Positions 1 through 9,623 of a DNA stretch of 64,000 bases are shown one piece after another. Under the pieces are notes generated by a model. That model saw only the letters and a list, made by a program, of their open reading frames with translations. It made no database searches and had not been told where the DNA came from. Source of the stretch: Streptomyces sp. NBC_00335 (GTDB taxonomy: Bacteria > Actinomycetota > Actinomycetes > Streptomycetales > Streptomycetaceae); contig NZ_CP108006.1 in the NCBI RefSeq assembly GCF_036127095.1, positions 5,633,501 to 5,697,500 on the forward strand, read 5' to 3'. The stretch's first letter is position 1. Each line of letters opens with the position of its first letter. The position numbers and the translations under genes were made by a program.

Positions 1-957
1 GTCGGGGTGCATCCGCAGGGCTCGGACACCTTCGGGCTGCCCTTCTACGCCAAGGGCTGCTCCGTCGGCGCCCCGCCGGACGCCTTCAACGCGCGCGGCC
101 AGGACTGGGGGCTGCCCCCGTGGCGGCCCGACCGGCTGGCCTCGGCCGGGTACGCGCCGCTGCGGGCCCTGCTGCGGGGGGTGTTCCGGTACGCCGGCGC
201 CCTGCGCATCGACCACGTCATGGGACTGTTCCGGCTCTGGTGGATCCCGGAGGGGACCCCGCCCGCCGAAGGCGCGTACGTCTCGTACGACGGGGAGGCG
301 ATGCTCGCCCTGCTGGTCCTGGAGGCGCACCGGGCGGGAGCCCTGGTCATCGGAGAGGACCTCGGCACCGTGCAGCCGGGGGTCCGTCAGGCGCTGGCCC
401 GGCGCGGGGTGCTGGGCACCTCGGTGCTCTGGTTCGAACGGGACTGGGGCGGGGACGGGGAGCCGCTGGAGCCGGAGCGCTGGCGGGCCGACTGCCTGGC
501 CACCGTGACCACCCACGATCTGCCGCCCACGGCCGCCAAACTGGCCGGCTCCCACGTGGAACTGCGCGACCGGCTGGGCCTGCTGACCCGTCCGGCGGAG
601 CGGGAGCGCGCCGAGGACGAGGCCGACACCGCGCGCTGGCTGGACGTACTGGAGGACCTCGGGCTCGACACCAAGGGCGAGGAGGCCGCCGTACGGTCCC
701 TGTACGGGTTCCTGTTGCGCACCCCGGCCCGGCTGGTGGGGGTCTGGCTGCCCGACGCGGTGGGGGACCGGCGGCCGCAGAACCTGCCCGGCACCTGGGA
801 CCAGTACCCCAACTGGCGGCTCCCGGTCGCCGACGCGGAGGGCCGGCCGCTGACCCTGGAGGCACTGGCCGCCTCGCCGCGGGCGAACGCCCTGCTGGGG
901 GCGGTGCGGGGGGCGGCGGGAACCCGTACGGCACCCCCGGGCGCGCGCGGCGTTTAG
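1..957 (+). CDS. malQ: 4-alpha-glucanotransferase, 3' part only
   Basis: Amylomaltase that transfers 1,4-alpha-glucan segments between maltodextrins in cytosolic maltose/glycogen metabolism. The window opens inside the gene; the frame is open from base 1 and the true start lies upstream. Family motifs are clear: GVHPQGSD at the very beginning, GAPPDAFNARGQDWGLPP about 25 residues later, LRIDHVMGLFRLWWIP with the catalytic Asp, GEDLGT carrying the acid/base Glu, and VTTHDLPP near the C-terminus. About 318 residues are present, so roughly half of a normal Streptomyces MalQ is missing. It ends with TAG 20 bases before the next start. Confidence 0.95.
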   Translation, partial: VGVHPQGSDTFGLPFYAKGCSVGAPPDAFNARGQDWGLPPWRPDRLASAGYAPLRALLRGVFRYAGALRIDHVMGLFRLWWIPEGTPPAEGAYVSYDGEAMLALLVLEAHRAGALVIGEDLGTVQPGVRQALARRGVLGTSVLWFERDWGGDGEPLEPERWRADCLATVTTHDLPPTAAKLAGSHVELRDRLGLLTRPAERERAEDEADTARWLDVLEDLGLDTKGEEAAVRSLYGFLLRTPARLVGVWLPDAVGDRRPQNLPGTWDQYPNWRLPVADAEGRPLTLEALAASPRANALLGAVRGAAGTRTAPPGARGV

Positions 958-977
958 GTGTTCGCTACGTTTGCACC

Positions 978-1217
978 GTGGACAAGAAGAACGCTCTGCG
1001 CGCCGGCGCCGTCACGGCCGGAACGACGCTGATGATGCTGCTGATGACGTCTCCCGCCCTCGCGGTCACCCGTGACGACGGCGACGACCCGGGTCCGGGC
1101 CTGAGCGTCGCCGAGACGCTCGGCCTCTACGTGGCCGCGCCGATCGTGCTGTTCCTGCTCATCGCCGGTCTGGTGATGGTCGGCGACAAGTCGCGCAAGA
1201 CGCAGAACGAGAGCTGA
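978..1217 (+). CDS. small secreted/membrane protein, unknown function
   Basis: A 79-residue protein starting at GTG 978. Residues about 1-30 form a signal-like segment (KK near the start, hydrophobic core LMMLLMTS, then an AxA-like end at ALA), followed by a short acidic linker (DDGDDPG) and a second hydrophobic segment (about residues 50-70), ending in a charged tail KSRKTQNES. It looks like a two-helix or signal-plus-anchor membrane peptide. It begins 20 bases after malQ and may be co-transcribed, but no functional link is visible. Codon use is typical of the host. I do not recognise the family. Confidence 0.7.
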   Translation: MDKKNALRAGAVTAGTTLMMLLMTSPALAVTRDDGDDPGPGLSVAETLGLYVAAPIVLFLLIAGLVMVGDKSRKTQNES

Positions 1218-1272
1218 CTCCAGCGAGCCCGACCCCTCCGGGGGTTCCTCGCTCGATCCGATTCTTCCGGGG

Positions 1273-1300
1273 CGCCGGGGGTCCATGAGGACCCCCGGCG
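1273..1300. terminator. perfect hairpin terminator
   Basis: 12-bp perfect stem (CGCCGGGGGTCC and its complement) with loop ATGA, between the convergent 978-1217 gene and the MarR gene. No long T-run, as usual for Streptomyces intrinsic terminators. It probably serves both strands. Confidence 0.7.
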
Positions 1301-1345
1301 TCTCGTCGTACCCGGGCCCGGTCGTGGCCCGGACCGCCGGCCCGG

Positions 1346-1837
1346 CTAAGGGACTCCTGCCATCACCTTGCGCAGCAGGCCGGTGAGCGCCTCGGTCTCC
1401 GCCGCGTCGAGCCCGGTGAGCGCTTCGTGCTGCACCTCCAGTCCCGCCTCGACCGCCTCGTCGATGAGCGCGAGGCCCCGGTCGGTGATCGTCACCCGCA
1501 GCCCCCGCCGGTCGTCCGGATCGGGGCTCCGGCGGAGCAGCCCGGCCTTCTCCAGCTTGTCCAGCCGTCCCGTCATCCCGCCCGTGGTCAGCATCAGCGT
1601 GGCCGAGAGCTGGCGGGGCGAGAGGGTGTACGGGCTTCCGCTCCGGCGCAGCGTGGCCACGACGTCGAACTCCCCGCGCGAGATTCCGTAGCGCGCGTAG
1701 GCCTTCTCCATTGCGTCGCCCATGGCTTTGGAGATCCGGTAGATCCGGCCGAAGACGGCCATCGGCGCGGTGTCCAGATCGGGGCGCACCGCGAACCACT
1801 GGTCGGCGATCGCGTCGACGGGGTCTTTGTCGGTCAT
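1346..1837 (-). CDS. MarR-family transcriptional regulator
   Basis: A 163-residue winged-helix regulator. The start was chosen at MTDKDPVD; the frame stays open upstream but the family normally begins close to this point. The MarR core is visible: GISRGEFDVVATL, LSPRQLSATLMLTTGGMTGRLDKLEKAGLLRR (recognition helix) and the wing DPDDRRGLRVTITDRG. It is transcribed divergently from the DMT exporter at 1981, and the intergenic region carries a long palindrome (1890-1917). The expected role is ligand-relieved repression of itself and the exporter gene. The ligand cannot be read from sequence. Confidence 0.9.
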   Translation of the reverse strand: MTDKDPVDAIADQWFAVRPDLDTAPMAVFGRIYRISKAMGDAMEKAYARYGISRGEFDVVATLRRSGSPYTLSPRQLSATLMLTTGGMTGRLDKLEKAGLLRRSPDPDDRRGLRVTITDRGLALIDEAVEAGLEVQHEALTGLDAAETEALTGLLRKVMAGVP

Positions 1838-1889
1838 AGGCGCAGTATCCGGCTTCCACTTATTCGTTGGCAAGGAAAGTTGCTTACAG

Positions 1890-1917
1890 GAAAGTAGCTT
1901 AGTGCTAAGCTACTTTC
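1890..1917. promoter_or_regulatory. MarR-type operator palindrome
   Basis: Perfect 13-bp inverted repeat GAAAGTAGCTTAG / CTAAGCTACTTTC separated by TG, in the divergent region between the MarR gene and the DMT exporter. An imperfect direct copy of the left arm (GGAAAGTTGCTTAC) lies at 1874-1887, and half-site-like GAGCTACT motifs follow downstream. Position and symmetry fit an operator for the adjacent MarR protein. Confidence 0.75.
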
Positions 1918-1980
1918 AAGTGAGCTACTCGCCGCAGCCGCTCGCTTGAGCTACTCGTCCCTGCCAGAGGAGTACCCGTC

Positions 1981-2922
1981 GTGAAGCGCCTCGCCGCCCT
2001 CGCACTGACCGCCCTCGCCCCCATCTCCTGGGGCTCCACCTACTTCGTGGCCTCCGAGCTGCTGCCGCCCGACCGGCCGCTGTTCACCGGGGTCATGCGG
2101 GCCCTGCCCGCCGGGCTGCTGCTCACCGCCCTCGCGCGGAAACTGCCCACGGGGCAGTGGTGGTGGAAGGCCGCGGTCCTCGGCGGGCTCAACATCGGCG
2201 CCTTCTTCCCGCTCCTCTTCCTCTCCGCCTACCGCCTGCCCGGCGGGGTCGCCGCCGTACTGGGCTCCGCGGGGCCGCTGTTCGTCGTGGGGCTCGCCGC
2301 CCTCCTCCTGGGCGAGCGGGCCCGGCTTCGGACCGTGCTCGCGGCCGTCGTGGCGGCCTTCGGCGTCGGCATGGTGGTGCTGACCGCGCAGGCGCAGCTC
2401 GACCCGGTCGGGCTGGTGGCCGGCGTCGTCTCCTCCGCCTCGATGGGTGCGGGCATCGTCATGACCAAGCGCTGGGGGCGGCCGGAGGGCGTCGGCCCGC
2501 TGGCCATGACCGGCTGGCAGCTCACCGCGGGCGGACTGATCATCATCCCGGTCGCCGCCCTGGTGGAAGGGGCGCCGCCGGTCCTCGACGGTGAGGCCTT
2601 CCTCGGCTACGGCTACATGATGCTGATCAACACCGGCATCGCGTACTGGCTCTGGTTCCGCGGCATCGGACAGCTCACCGCCACCTCGGTCACCCTCCTC
2701 GGCCCGCTCTCGCCGCTCACCGCGGCCGTCATCGGCTGGGCCGCCCTGGGGCAGGAGCTGTCGCCGGTGCAGGTGCTGGGCATGGTGATCGCCTTCGGTG
2801 CCACCGTCGCGGGGCAGCTCGCCGCGGGCGCGCCGCGACCGAAGACCGCACCGTTCAGTTCTGCTGAAGAAACCAATCGAAATGTTTCGATGGACCTGAC
2901 GGGTGCCTCGGTGCGACGGTAG
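1981..2922 (+). CDS. EamA/DMT-family transporter
   Basis: A 313-residue integral membrane protein with about ten hydrophobic helices, beginning at GTG 1981 behind an AGAGGAG ribosome-binding site. The N-terminal ISWGSTYF and the duplicated EamA domains (about residues 5-135 and 145-285, the latter with NTGIAYWLWFRGIG and LLGPLSPLTAAVIGW) are family hallmarks. The C-terminal tail (about 290-313) is hydrophilic. It probably exports a small metabolite or drug. It is divergent from a MarR gene and followed after 42 bases by a second DMT gene, suggesting a MarR-controlled efflux pair. Confidence 0.9.
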   Translation: MKRLAALALTALAPISWGSTYFVASELLPPDRPLFTGVMRALPAGLLLTALARKLPTGQWWWKAAVLGGLNIGAFFPLLFLSAYRLPGGVAAVLGSAGPLFVVGLAALLLGERARLRTVLAAVVAAFGVGMVVLTAQAQLDPVGLVAGVVSSASMGAGIVMTKRWGRPEGVGPLAMTGWQLTAGGLIIIPVAALVEGAPPVLDGEAFLGYGYMMLINTGIAYWLWFRGIGQLTATSVTLLGPLSPLTAAVIGWAALGQELSPVQVLGMVIAFGATVAGQLAAGAPRPKTAPFSSAEETNRNVSMDLTGASVRR

Positions 2923-2964
2923 ACCAACGAACCGACACTCCGAACCCCGAGGGGGAGACACACA

Positions 2965-3927
2965 GTGGCCGTCACGGACCGCGTCCGCACCGTCCCGCAG
3001 GAAGCCCGGCAGGAAGCCCACGAGGAAGTCCAGCAGGAAGCACTGCCCGGCAAGGCGAAGAAGGGAGCCGCCGGTCTCGGCGTCCTCCTCGCCCTGATCG
3101 CCACGGTCGTCTGGTCCGGCAGCTTCGTCGCCACCCGGGGCATGGCGGACAGCATCCCGCCCGTCCAGGCCGTCTTCTGGCGCTGGGTGATCGCCACCGT
3201 GGCCGTCGCCCCCTTCGCCGCCCGGCAGGCCTGGCAGCAGCGGGCCCTGATCCGCAAGCACTTCGGCTACATCGCCCTGGCCACCCTCTTCGGCGTCACC
3301 CTCTACAACACGCTCGTCCACCAGGCCGGACTGACCACCTCCGCATCCAACATGGGCATGATCATGGCCGCCTCGCCGGTCATCATGGCCCTGTACGCCC
3401 GGCTCGGCGGCGAGAAGCTCGGAGCCCGGCGCACCTTCGGACTGGCCCTCGCGGCCCTCGGCGTGCTCCTCCTGGTCGGCAAGGGGTCCATCCGCTTCGA
3501 CTTCGCCGCCGGCGACCTGTGGATGTTCGGCGCCGCCCTGTCCTTCGCCACGTACAGCGCGCTCCTCAAGCGCAAGCCCGCCGAACTGGGCGGCCTCGCC
3601 TTCCTGCTCACCACCTTCGTGCTCGGCGCACTGATGCTCGCCCCCGTCTACGCCGTGTCCGTCGGCGTCCAGGGCGGCTTCCAGGTCACCCCCTCCACCG
3701 CCGGAATGCTCCTGTACGTCGGCGTCTTCTCCTCCGCCGTCGCCTTCTTCGCCTGGAACAAGGCCGTCGCGATGATCGGCGCCGCCCGCGCCGGAGTCGT
3801 CTACTACCTCCAGCCCGTCTGCGTCGCGGGCCTCGGCCTGCTGCTCCTCGGCGAGACCACCGGCCCGACGCAGCTCCTCTGCATGGCGCTGATCCTGGGC
3901 GGCGTGGGTCTGGGTGCCCGGCGGTAG
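2965..3927 (+). CDS. EamA/DMT-family transporter, second copy
   Basis: A 320-residue transporter starting at GTG 2965 behind GGGGGAGAC. An unusual charged, Glu/Gln-rich cytoplasmic N-terminus (about 35 residues, with EARQEAHEEVQQEA) precedes the first EamA repeat (VWSGSFVATRGMADS). The second repeat includes FAAGDLWMFGAALSFATYSALLKRK and SAVAFFAWNKAVAMIGAARAGVVYYLQPV. It follows the first DMT gene by 42 bases and precedes a LysR gene by 10 bases, so the three may form one transcript. The substrate is unknown. The two neighbouring DMT proteins are clearly different from each other, not a recent tandem duplication. Confidence 0.9.
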   Translation: MAVTDRVRTVPQEARQEAHEEVQQEALPGKAKKGAAGLGVLLALIATVVWSGSFVATRGMADSIPPVQAVFWRWVIATVAVAPFAARQAWQQRALIRKHFGYIALATLFGVTLYNTLVHQAGLTTSASNMGMIMAASPVIMALYARLGGEKLGARRTFGLALAALGVLLLVGKGSIRFDFAAGDLWMFGAALSFATYSALLKRKPAELGGLAFLLTTFVLGALMLAPVYAVSVGVQGGFQVTPSTAGMLLYVGVFSSAVAFFAWNKAVAMIGAARAGVVYYLQPVCVAGLGLLLLGETTGPTQLLCMALILGGVGLGARR

Positions 3928-3937
3928 GTTCGGTCCC

Positions 3938-4840
3938 ATGATCGAGTGGGACATCAAGAAGCTGCGGATCCTGCGGACCCTCGCCGAACAGGGGACCGTG
4001 ACCGCGACGGCCGAGGCGCTGCACATGACGCCCTCGGCCGTTTCGCAGCAGCTGACCAACCTCGCCAGGATGCTCGGGGTCCCGCTGCTGGAGGCCCAAG
4101 GCCGCCGGGTCCGCCTCACCGACGCCGCGCACCTCGTACTGCGGCACGCGGAGGCCGTGTTCGCGCAGCTGGAGCGGGCCGACGCGGAACTCACCGGATA
4201 CCTCGCGGGGGAAGCGGGGGAGGTCCGGATCGGGGCCTTCTCCACCGCCGTACCGGTCCTCGTGGTCCCGGCGGTCGCGGCCCTCAGGCGCTCGCACCCC
4301 GGCGTGGAGGTCCGCGTACGGGAGACCGAGGCGGCCGAGTCCTACGAGCTGCTGTCCGCCGGAGTCGTCGACCTCGCGCTCTCCCTCGCGGCGCACGCCC
4401 CGACCGCCCGCGATCCCCGCTTCACCCGCCGGACCCTGCTGGAGGACCCCCTCGACGTGGCCCTGCCGCCGGAGCATCCGCTGGCCGGGGCGGGGGAGCT
4501 GCGGCTCGCGGACCTGTCCGGGGACCCGTGGATCTACGGGGGCTCCGGCCCCTGGTCGGAGATCACCCGCAATGCGTGCGAGGCGGCCGGGTTCGTGCCC
4601 GAACAGGCCCACTCGGCGTCCGGGTGGACCGCGATCCTGGCCATGGTCGAGGCGGGCATGGGGGTCGCGCTGGTTCCCCGCATGGTGGCGAGCCGCGCGG
4701 CCGGCGTCGCCGTCCGGGGCCTGCCCCACGACCGGCCCACCCGGCACGTCATCGCCGCCCTGCGGCGGGGCTCCGAATCCGCCCCGGCCGTGGCCCACGT
4801 CCTGGCGGCCCTGCGCTCCGTCGCCACCGCCCGGCCGTAG
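3938..4840 (+). CDS. LysR-family transcriptional regulator
   Basis: A 300-residue regulator. The start was chosen at ATG 3938 (MIEWDIKKLRILRTLAEQG), which puts the winged HTH at its usual distance from the N-terminus; an in-frame start 24 bases upstream overlaps the preceding gene. The HTH includes TVTATAEALHMTPSAVSQQL, and the periplasmic-binding-like effector domain runs from about residue 90 (GEVRIGAFSTAVPVL) to the end (GMGVALVPRM). The gene starts 10 bases after the DMT gene in the same direction, so it may regulate that exporter. Ligand unknown. Confidence 0.9.
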   Translation: MIEWDIKKLRILRTLAEQGTVTATAEALHMTPSAVSQQLTNLARMLGVPLLEAQGRRVRLTDAAHLVLRHAEAVFAQLERADAELTGYLAGEAGEVRIGAFSTAVPVLVVPAVAALRRSHPGVEVRVRETEAAESYELLSAGVVDLALSLAAHAPTARDPRFTRRTLLEDPLDVALPPEHPLAGAGELRLADLSGDPWIYGGSGPWSEITRNACEAAGFVPEQAHSASGWTAILAMVEAGMGVALVPRMVASRAAGVAVRGLPHDRPTRHVIAALRRGSESAPAVAHVLAALRSVATARP

Positions 4841-4862
4841 CGGTGGGGGCGGGGCCGCTGCG

Positions 4863-5045
4863 CGGGGCCATCCCCTACCCGCCCTTCCACCGTTCCCCGG
4901 GCTCCGCCCGGACCCGGTCCTCAAACGCCGGACGGGCTGGATGGGGCCGGCGCCGGCCCGCACGTGAACGCCGGCGAGGCTGGGAAATCCAGCCTCGCCG
5001 GCGTTTGAGGCGCGGGGTCCGGGGCGGAGCCCCGGGAGCGGACCC
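4863..5045. repeat. dispersed GC-rich intergenic repeat, copy A
   Basis: Two blocks of a repeat family found at four places in this window. Block 1 (about 4874-4940) carries CCTACCCGCCCTTCCACC, CCGGGCTCCGCCCGG and TCAAACGCCGGACGGGCTGG. Block 2 (4967-5005) is a hairpin with perfect 17-bp arms (AACGCCGGCGAGGCTGG) and a 5-base loop, then GGCGCGGGGTCCGGGGCGGAGCCCC. It sits between the convergent LysR and aminopeptidase N genes and may also act as a terminator. Confidence 0.7.
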
Positions 5046-5051
5046 GCAGGG

Positions 5052-7622
5052 TCAGGCCTGGGCGTCCGCCGTCTGGGCGCGCAGCGCCCGCTCTACGCCG
5101 GCGCGGGACTCGGAGACGAGACGCCGCAGGGCCGCGTTCGGCTCGGCCGAGGCCAGCCAGGCGTCCGTCGCCGCGAGGGTCTCCGGGGAGACCTGGAGGG
5201 TCGGGTAGAGCCCCACCGCGATCTGCTGCGCGATCTCGTGGCTCCGGGTCTCCCAGACCCCCTTGACCGCCGCGAAGTACTTCGCCGTGTACGGGGCGAG
5301 GAGCTCGCGCTGGTCGGTCTGGACGAAGCCGCCGATCACCGCCTCCTGCACCGCGTTCGGGAGCGAGTCGCCCTCGACGACCGAAGCCCAGGCCTCGGCC
5401 TTGGCCTCCGCCGTCGGACGCGCCGCGCGGGCGGTCGCCGCGTGCCGCTCGCCCGCCGCGGTCTTGTCCCGCTCCAGCTCGGCCGCGATGGCCGCCTCGT
5501 CGGCGACGCCGGTGGCGACCAGGCGCTCCAGGAACGCCCAGCGCAGCTCGGTGTCCACGGCCAGACCCTTGACCTCCGCCGAGCCGTCCAGCAGCGCCGC
5601 CAGGTAGGTCAGCTGCTCCTCGGTACGGGCCGTCGCCGCGAAGGCGCGGGCCCACGCCAGCTGGTGGTCGCTGCCCGGCTCGGCCGCGCGCAGGTGCTCC
5701 AGCGAGGCCTCCGTCCAGGTGGCCAGGCCCTGGTCGCGCCACGCCGGGTCGGCGTACAGCTCGATGGCCAGCTTGACCTGGCGGTGCAGCGACTGGACGA
5801 CGCCGATGTCCGATTCCTTGCCGATGCCCGACAGGACGAGGGCCAGGTAGTCGCGGGTGGCCAGTTCGCCGTCGCGGGTCATGTCCCAGGCCGAGGCCCA
5901 GCACAGCGCGCGCGGCAGCGATTCGGTGAAGTCGCCCAGGTGCGCGGTGACGTTGGCGAGGGACACCTCGTCGAGGCGGACCTTGGCGTACGACAGGTCG
6001 TCGTCGTTCAGCAGGACCACGGCCGGACGGGTCCGGCCGATCAGCTCCGGCACGGCGGTGAGGTCGCCGTCGATGTCCAGCTCGATCCGCTCGCCGCGCA
6101 CCAGCTTGCCGTCGGCCAGGTCGTACAGGCCGACCGCGATGCGGTGCGGGCGCAGGACCGGCTCGCCCTTGGCACCGGCGGGCAGCGCCGGGGCCTCCTG
6201 GCGGACGGCGAAGGCGGTGATGGAGCCGTTCTCGTCCGTCTCGATCTCGGGGCGCAGGATGTTGATGCCGGCCGTCTCCAGCCACGCCTTCGACCAGGCG
6301 GTCAGATCGCGGCCGGAGGTCTCCTCCAGGGCGCCCAGCAGGTCCGACAGCCGCGTGTTCCCGAAGGCGTGCGCCTTGAAGTACGCCTGCACACCCTTGA
6401 AGAAGGCGTCCTGGCCGACGTAGGCCACGAGCTGCTTGAGGACCGAGGCGCCCTTGGCGTACGTGATGCCGTCGAAGTTGACCAGGACGTCGTCCAGGTC
6501 ACGGATGTCGGCCATGATCGGGTGCGTGGAGGGCAGCTGGTCCTGCCGGTACGCCCAGGTCTTCATGGAGTTGGCGAAGGAGGTCCAGGCGTGCGGCCAC
6601 TTCGAGCCCTCCGCGTACGCCTGGCAGGCGATGGAGGTGTAGGTGGCGAACGACTCGTTCAGCCACAGGTCGTTCCACCACTCCATGGTGACGAGGTCGC
6701 CGAACCACATGTGCGCGAGCTCGTGCAGGATCGTCTCGGCGCGCGTCTCGTACGCCGCGTCCGTCACCTTCGAGCGGAAGACGTACTGGTCGCGGATGGT
6801 GACCGCGCCCGCGTTCTCCATCGCGCCCGCGTTGAACTCCGGCACGAAGAGCTGGTCGTACTTCGCGAACGGGTAGTCGTACGCGAACTTCTCCTGGAAC
6901 CAGGTGAAGCCCTGCCGGGTCACGTCGAAGATCTCGTCGGCGTCGAGGAACTCGGCGAGCGAGGGACGGCAGTAGATGCCGAGCGGGACGGACTGCCCGT
7001 CCGCGCCCTCGTAGGAGCTGTGCACCGCGTGGTACGGGCCCACGATCAGGGCCGTGATGTACGTGGAGATGCGCGGGGTGGGCTCGAAGCGCCAGACGTT
7101 GTCGGCGGGAGCATCCGGTGTCGGGGAGTTCGAGATGACCGTCCAGCCCGCGGGGGCCGTCACGGTGAACCGGAACGTCGCCTTCAGGTCGGGCTGCTCG
7201 AAGCTCGCGAACACGCGGCGCGCGTCCGGCACCTCGAACTGGGTGTACAGGTACGCCTGCTCGTCGACCGGGTCGACGAAGCGGTGCAGACCCTCACCGG
7301 TGTTCGTGTACGCGCAGTCGGCGACGACGCGGAGCTCGTTGGCCCCGGCGGCCAGGTGCGCGAGCGCGATCCGGGAATCCCGGAAGACGGCCGCCACGTC
7401 GAGGGACTTGCCGTTGAGGACGACCTCGTGCACGGCCGGAGCGACCAGGTCGATGAAGGTCTCGGCGCCGGCCTCGGCGGACTGGAAGCGCACGGTGGTC
7501 ACGGAGGGGTAGGTGCCACCCTCCTGCGCGCCGCTGAGATCGAGTTCGATCTCGTACGAGTCGACACTGAGCAGCTTCGCGCGCTGCTGAGCCTCTTCAC
7601 GGGTCAGATTCGTGCCTGGCAC
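5052..7622 (-). CDS. pepN: aminopeptidase N (M1 zinc metallopeptidase)
   Basis: An 856-residue cytosolic exopeptidase removing N-terminal residues from peptides. The start is GTG 7622, supported by GAAGGAG a few bases upstream and by the matching start of the paralogue at 18075-20630; longer starts add low-complexity residues. The M1 signatures are complete: exopeptidase motif GAMENAGAV and zinc site HELAH (His300, Glu301, His304) with Glu323 in LNESFA. The C-terminal half is the helical ERAP1-C-like domain. No signal peptide. The region downstream contains the dispersed repeat with a 17-bp hairpin. Confidence 0.97.
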   Translation of the reverse strand: MPGTNLTREEAQQRAKLLSVDSYEIELDLSGAQEGGTYPSVTTVRFQSAEAGAETFIDLVAPAVHEVVLNGKSLDVAAVFRDSRIALAHLAAGANELRVVADCAYTNTGEGLHRFVDPVDEQAYLYTQFEVPDARRVFASFEQPDLKATFRFTVTAPAGWTVISNSPTPDAPADNVWRFEPTPRISTYITALIVGPYHAVHSSYEGADGQSVPLGIYCRPSLAEFLDADEIFDVTRQGFTWFQEKFAYDYPFAKYDQLFVPEFNAGAMENAGAVTIRDQYVFRSKVTDAAYETRAETILHELAHMWFGDLVTMEWWNDLWLNESFATYTSIACQAYAEGSKWPHAWTSFANSMKTWAYRQDQLPSTHPIMADIRDLDDVLVNFDGITYAKGASVLKQLVAYVGQDAFFKGVQAYFKAHAFGNTRLSDLLGALEETSGRDLTAWSKAWLETAGINILRPEIETDENGSITAFAVRQEAPALPAGAKGEPVLRPHRIAVGLYDLADGKLVRGERIELDIDGDLTAVPELIGRTRPAVVLLNDDDLSYAKVRLDEVSLANVTAHLGDFTESLPRALCWASAWDMTRDGELATRDYLALVLSGIGKESDIGVVQSLHRQVKLAIELYADPAWRDQGLATWTEASLEHLRAAEPGSDHQLAWARAFAATARTEEQLTYLAALLDGSAEVKGLAVDTELRWAFLERLVATGVADEAAIAAELERDKTAAGERHAATARAARPTAEAKAEAWASVVEGDSLPNAVQEAVIGGFVQTDQRELLAPYTAKYFAAVKGVWETRSHEIAQQIAVGLYPTLQVSPETLAATDAWLASAEPNAALRRLVSESRAGVERALRAQTADAQA

Positions 7623-7762
7623 GCGGTCATCTCCTTCGATGGTGACGTTCCGGCCCATCCTTCCACGCGGGCCGGGCCACTGGGCCGGAGTAATCCACGG
7701 GCGAAACTCGACGTCCGATTTCCGCCAGCTCCGACCGGTCCGCCGGCAGCACCCTGGACCCC

Positions 7763-8260
7763 ATGACCACCCACACCGCGCTCGCCATCGCCCCACCCGT
7801 CCTCGCGCTCCTGCGCACCCTCGACGACGCCGGACGGCCCTGCACGCCCTACGAGGACCCGGAGGGCGGCGCCCCGCTGCGCTGCTGCCTGCGCCGCAGC
7901 GCCCCCGGCGAGCGGATCGCCCTCGTCGTGTACGCCCCGCTGCGCCGCTGGGCCGCCGCGACCGGCGTCGACCCGGGGGCCTACGACGAGCAGGGCCCGG
8001 TCTTCATCCACGCCGCAGACTGCGGCGGACCGGCGCCGGAGACCGGCCTCCCCTTCGCCCACCCCGGCGCCCTGCGCACGGCCCGCCGCTACGACGCGGC
8101 GGGCCACATCCTCGGCGGACGGGTGCTCGACCTCGCCGAGGACCCGGACGCGGTGATCGGGCGCGCGCTGACGGAGGCCTTCGAGGACCCGCGGACCGCG
8201 CTCGTCCACGTCCGCGCGGCCGAGTACGGCTGCTACCTCTTCGAGGTCCGCAGGGTGTAG
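7763..8260 (+). CDS. DUF1203-family protein
   Basis: A 165-residue soluble protein of unknown biochemical role. It matches my memory of the DUF1203 pattern: RCCLRRSAPGERIALVVYAPL near residue 35, YDEQGPVFIHAADC near residue 75 and the C-terminal VHVRAAEYGCYLFEVRR. It is divergent from pepN (140 bases between starts) and convergent with asd, sharing a strong hairpin terminator at 8289-8315. No regulatory or functional link to its neighbours is visible. Confidence 0.75.
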   Translation: MTTHTALAIAPPVLALLRTLDDAGRPCTPYEDPEGGAPLRCCLRRSAPGERIALVVYAPLRRWAAATGVDPGAYDEQGPVFIHAADCGGPAPETGLPFAHPGALRTARRYDAAGHILGGRVLDLAEDPDAVIGRALTEAFEDPRTALVHVRAAEYGCYLFEVRRV

Positions 8261-8288
8261 CCGGGACCGCCGACGGGCGGAACGCCGA

Positions 8289-8315
8289 AGGGCGGCACCG
8301 TCACGGTGCCGCCCT
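8289..8315. terminator. perfect hairpin terminator
   Basis: 13-bp perfect inverted repeat AGGGCGGCACCGT / ACGGTGCCGCCCT with a one-base centre, between the converging DUF1203 and asd genes. It likely terminates both. Confidence 0.75.
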
Positions 8316-8342
8316 CCGGCCGTACGAGCCGTGCGCGCGGGA

Positions 8343-9554
<1,212 letters not shown>

Positions 9555-9623
9555 TTACGGTCCCGTCTGTCGCGTCCGAAATCCGGACGGGCGTTCCGTC
9601 ATCCGAACTCGGGGAGATTCACC

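Noticed and set aside
1951..4245. Long minus-strand open frame opposite the DMT transporters
   Set aside because: Low-complexity Gly/Glu/His-rich translation, no family motif and no start signal; the plus strand holds two clear transporters.
5238..7766. Plus-strand open frame opposite aminopeptidase N
   Set aside because: Antisense shadow of a gene with full catalytic motifs; no ribosome-binding site or family pattern.
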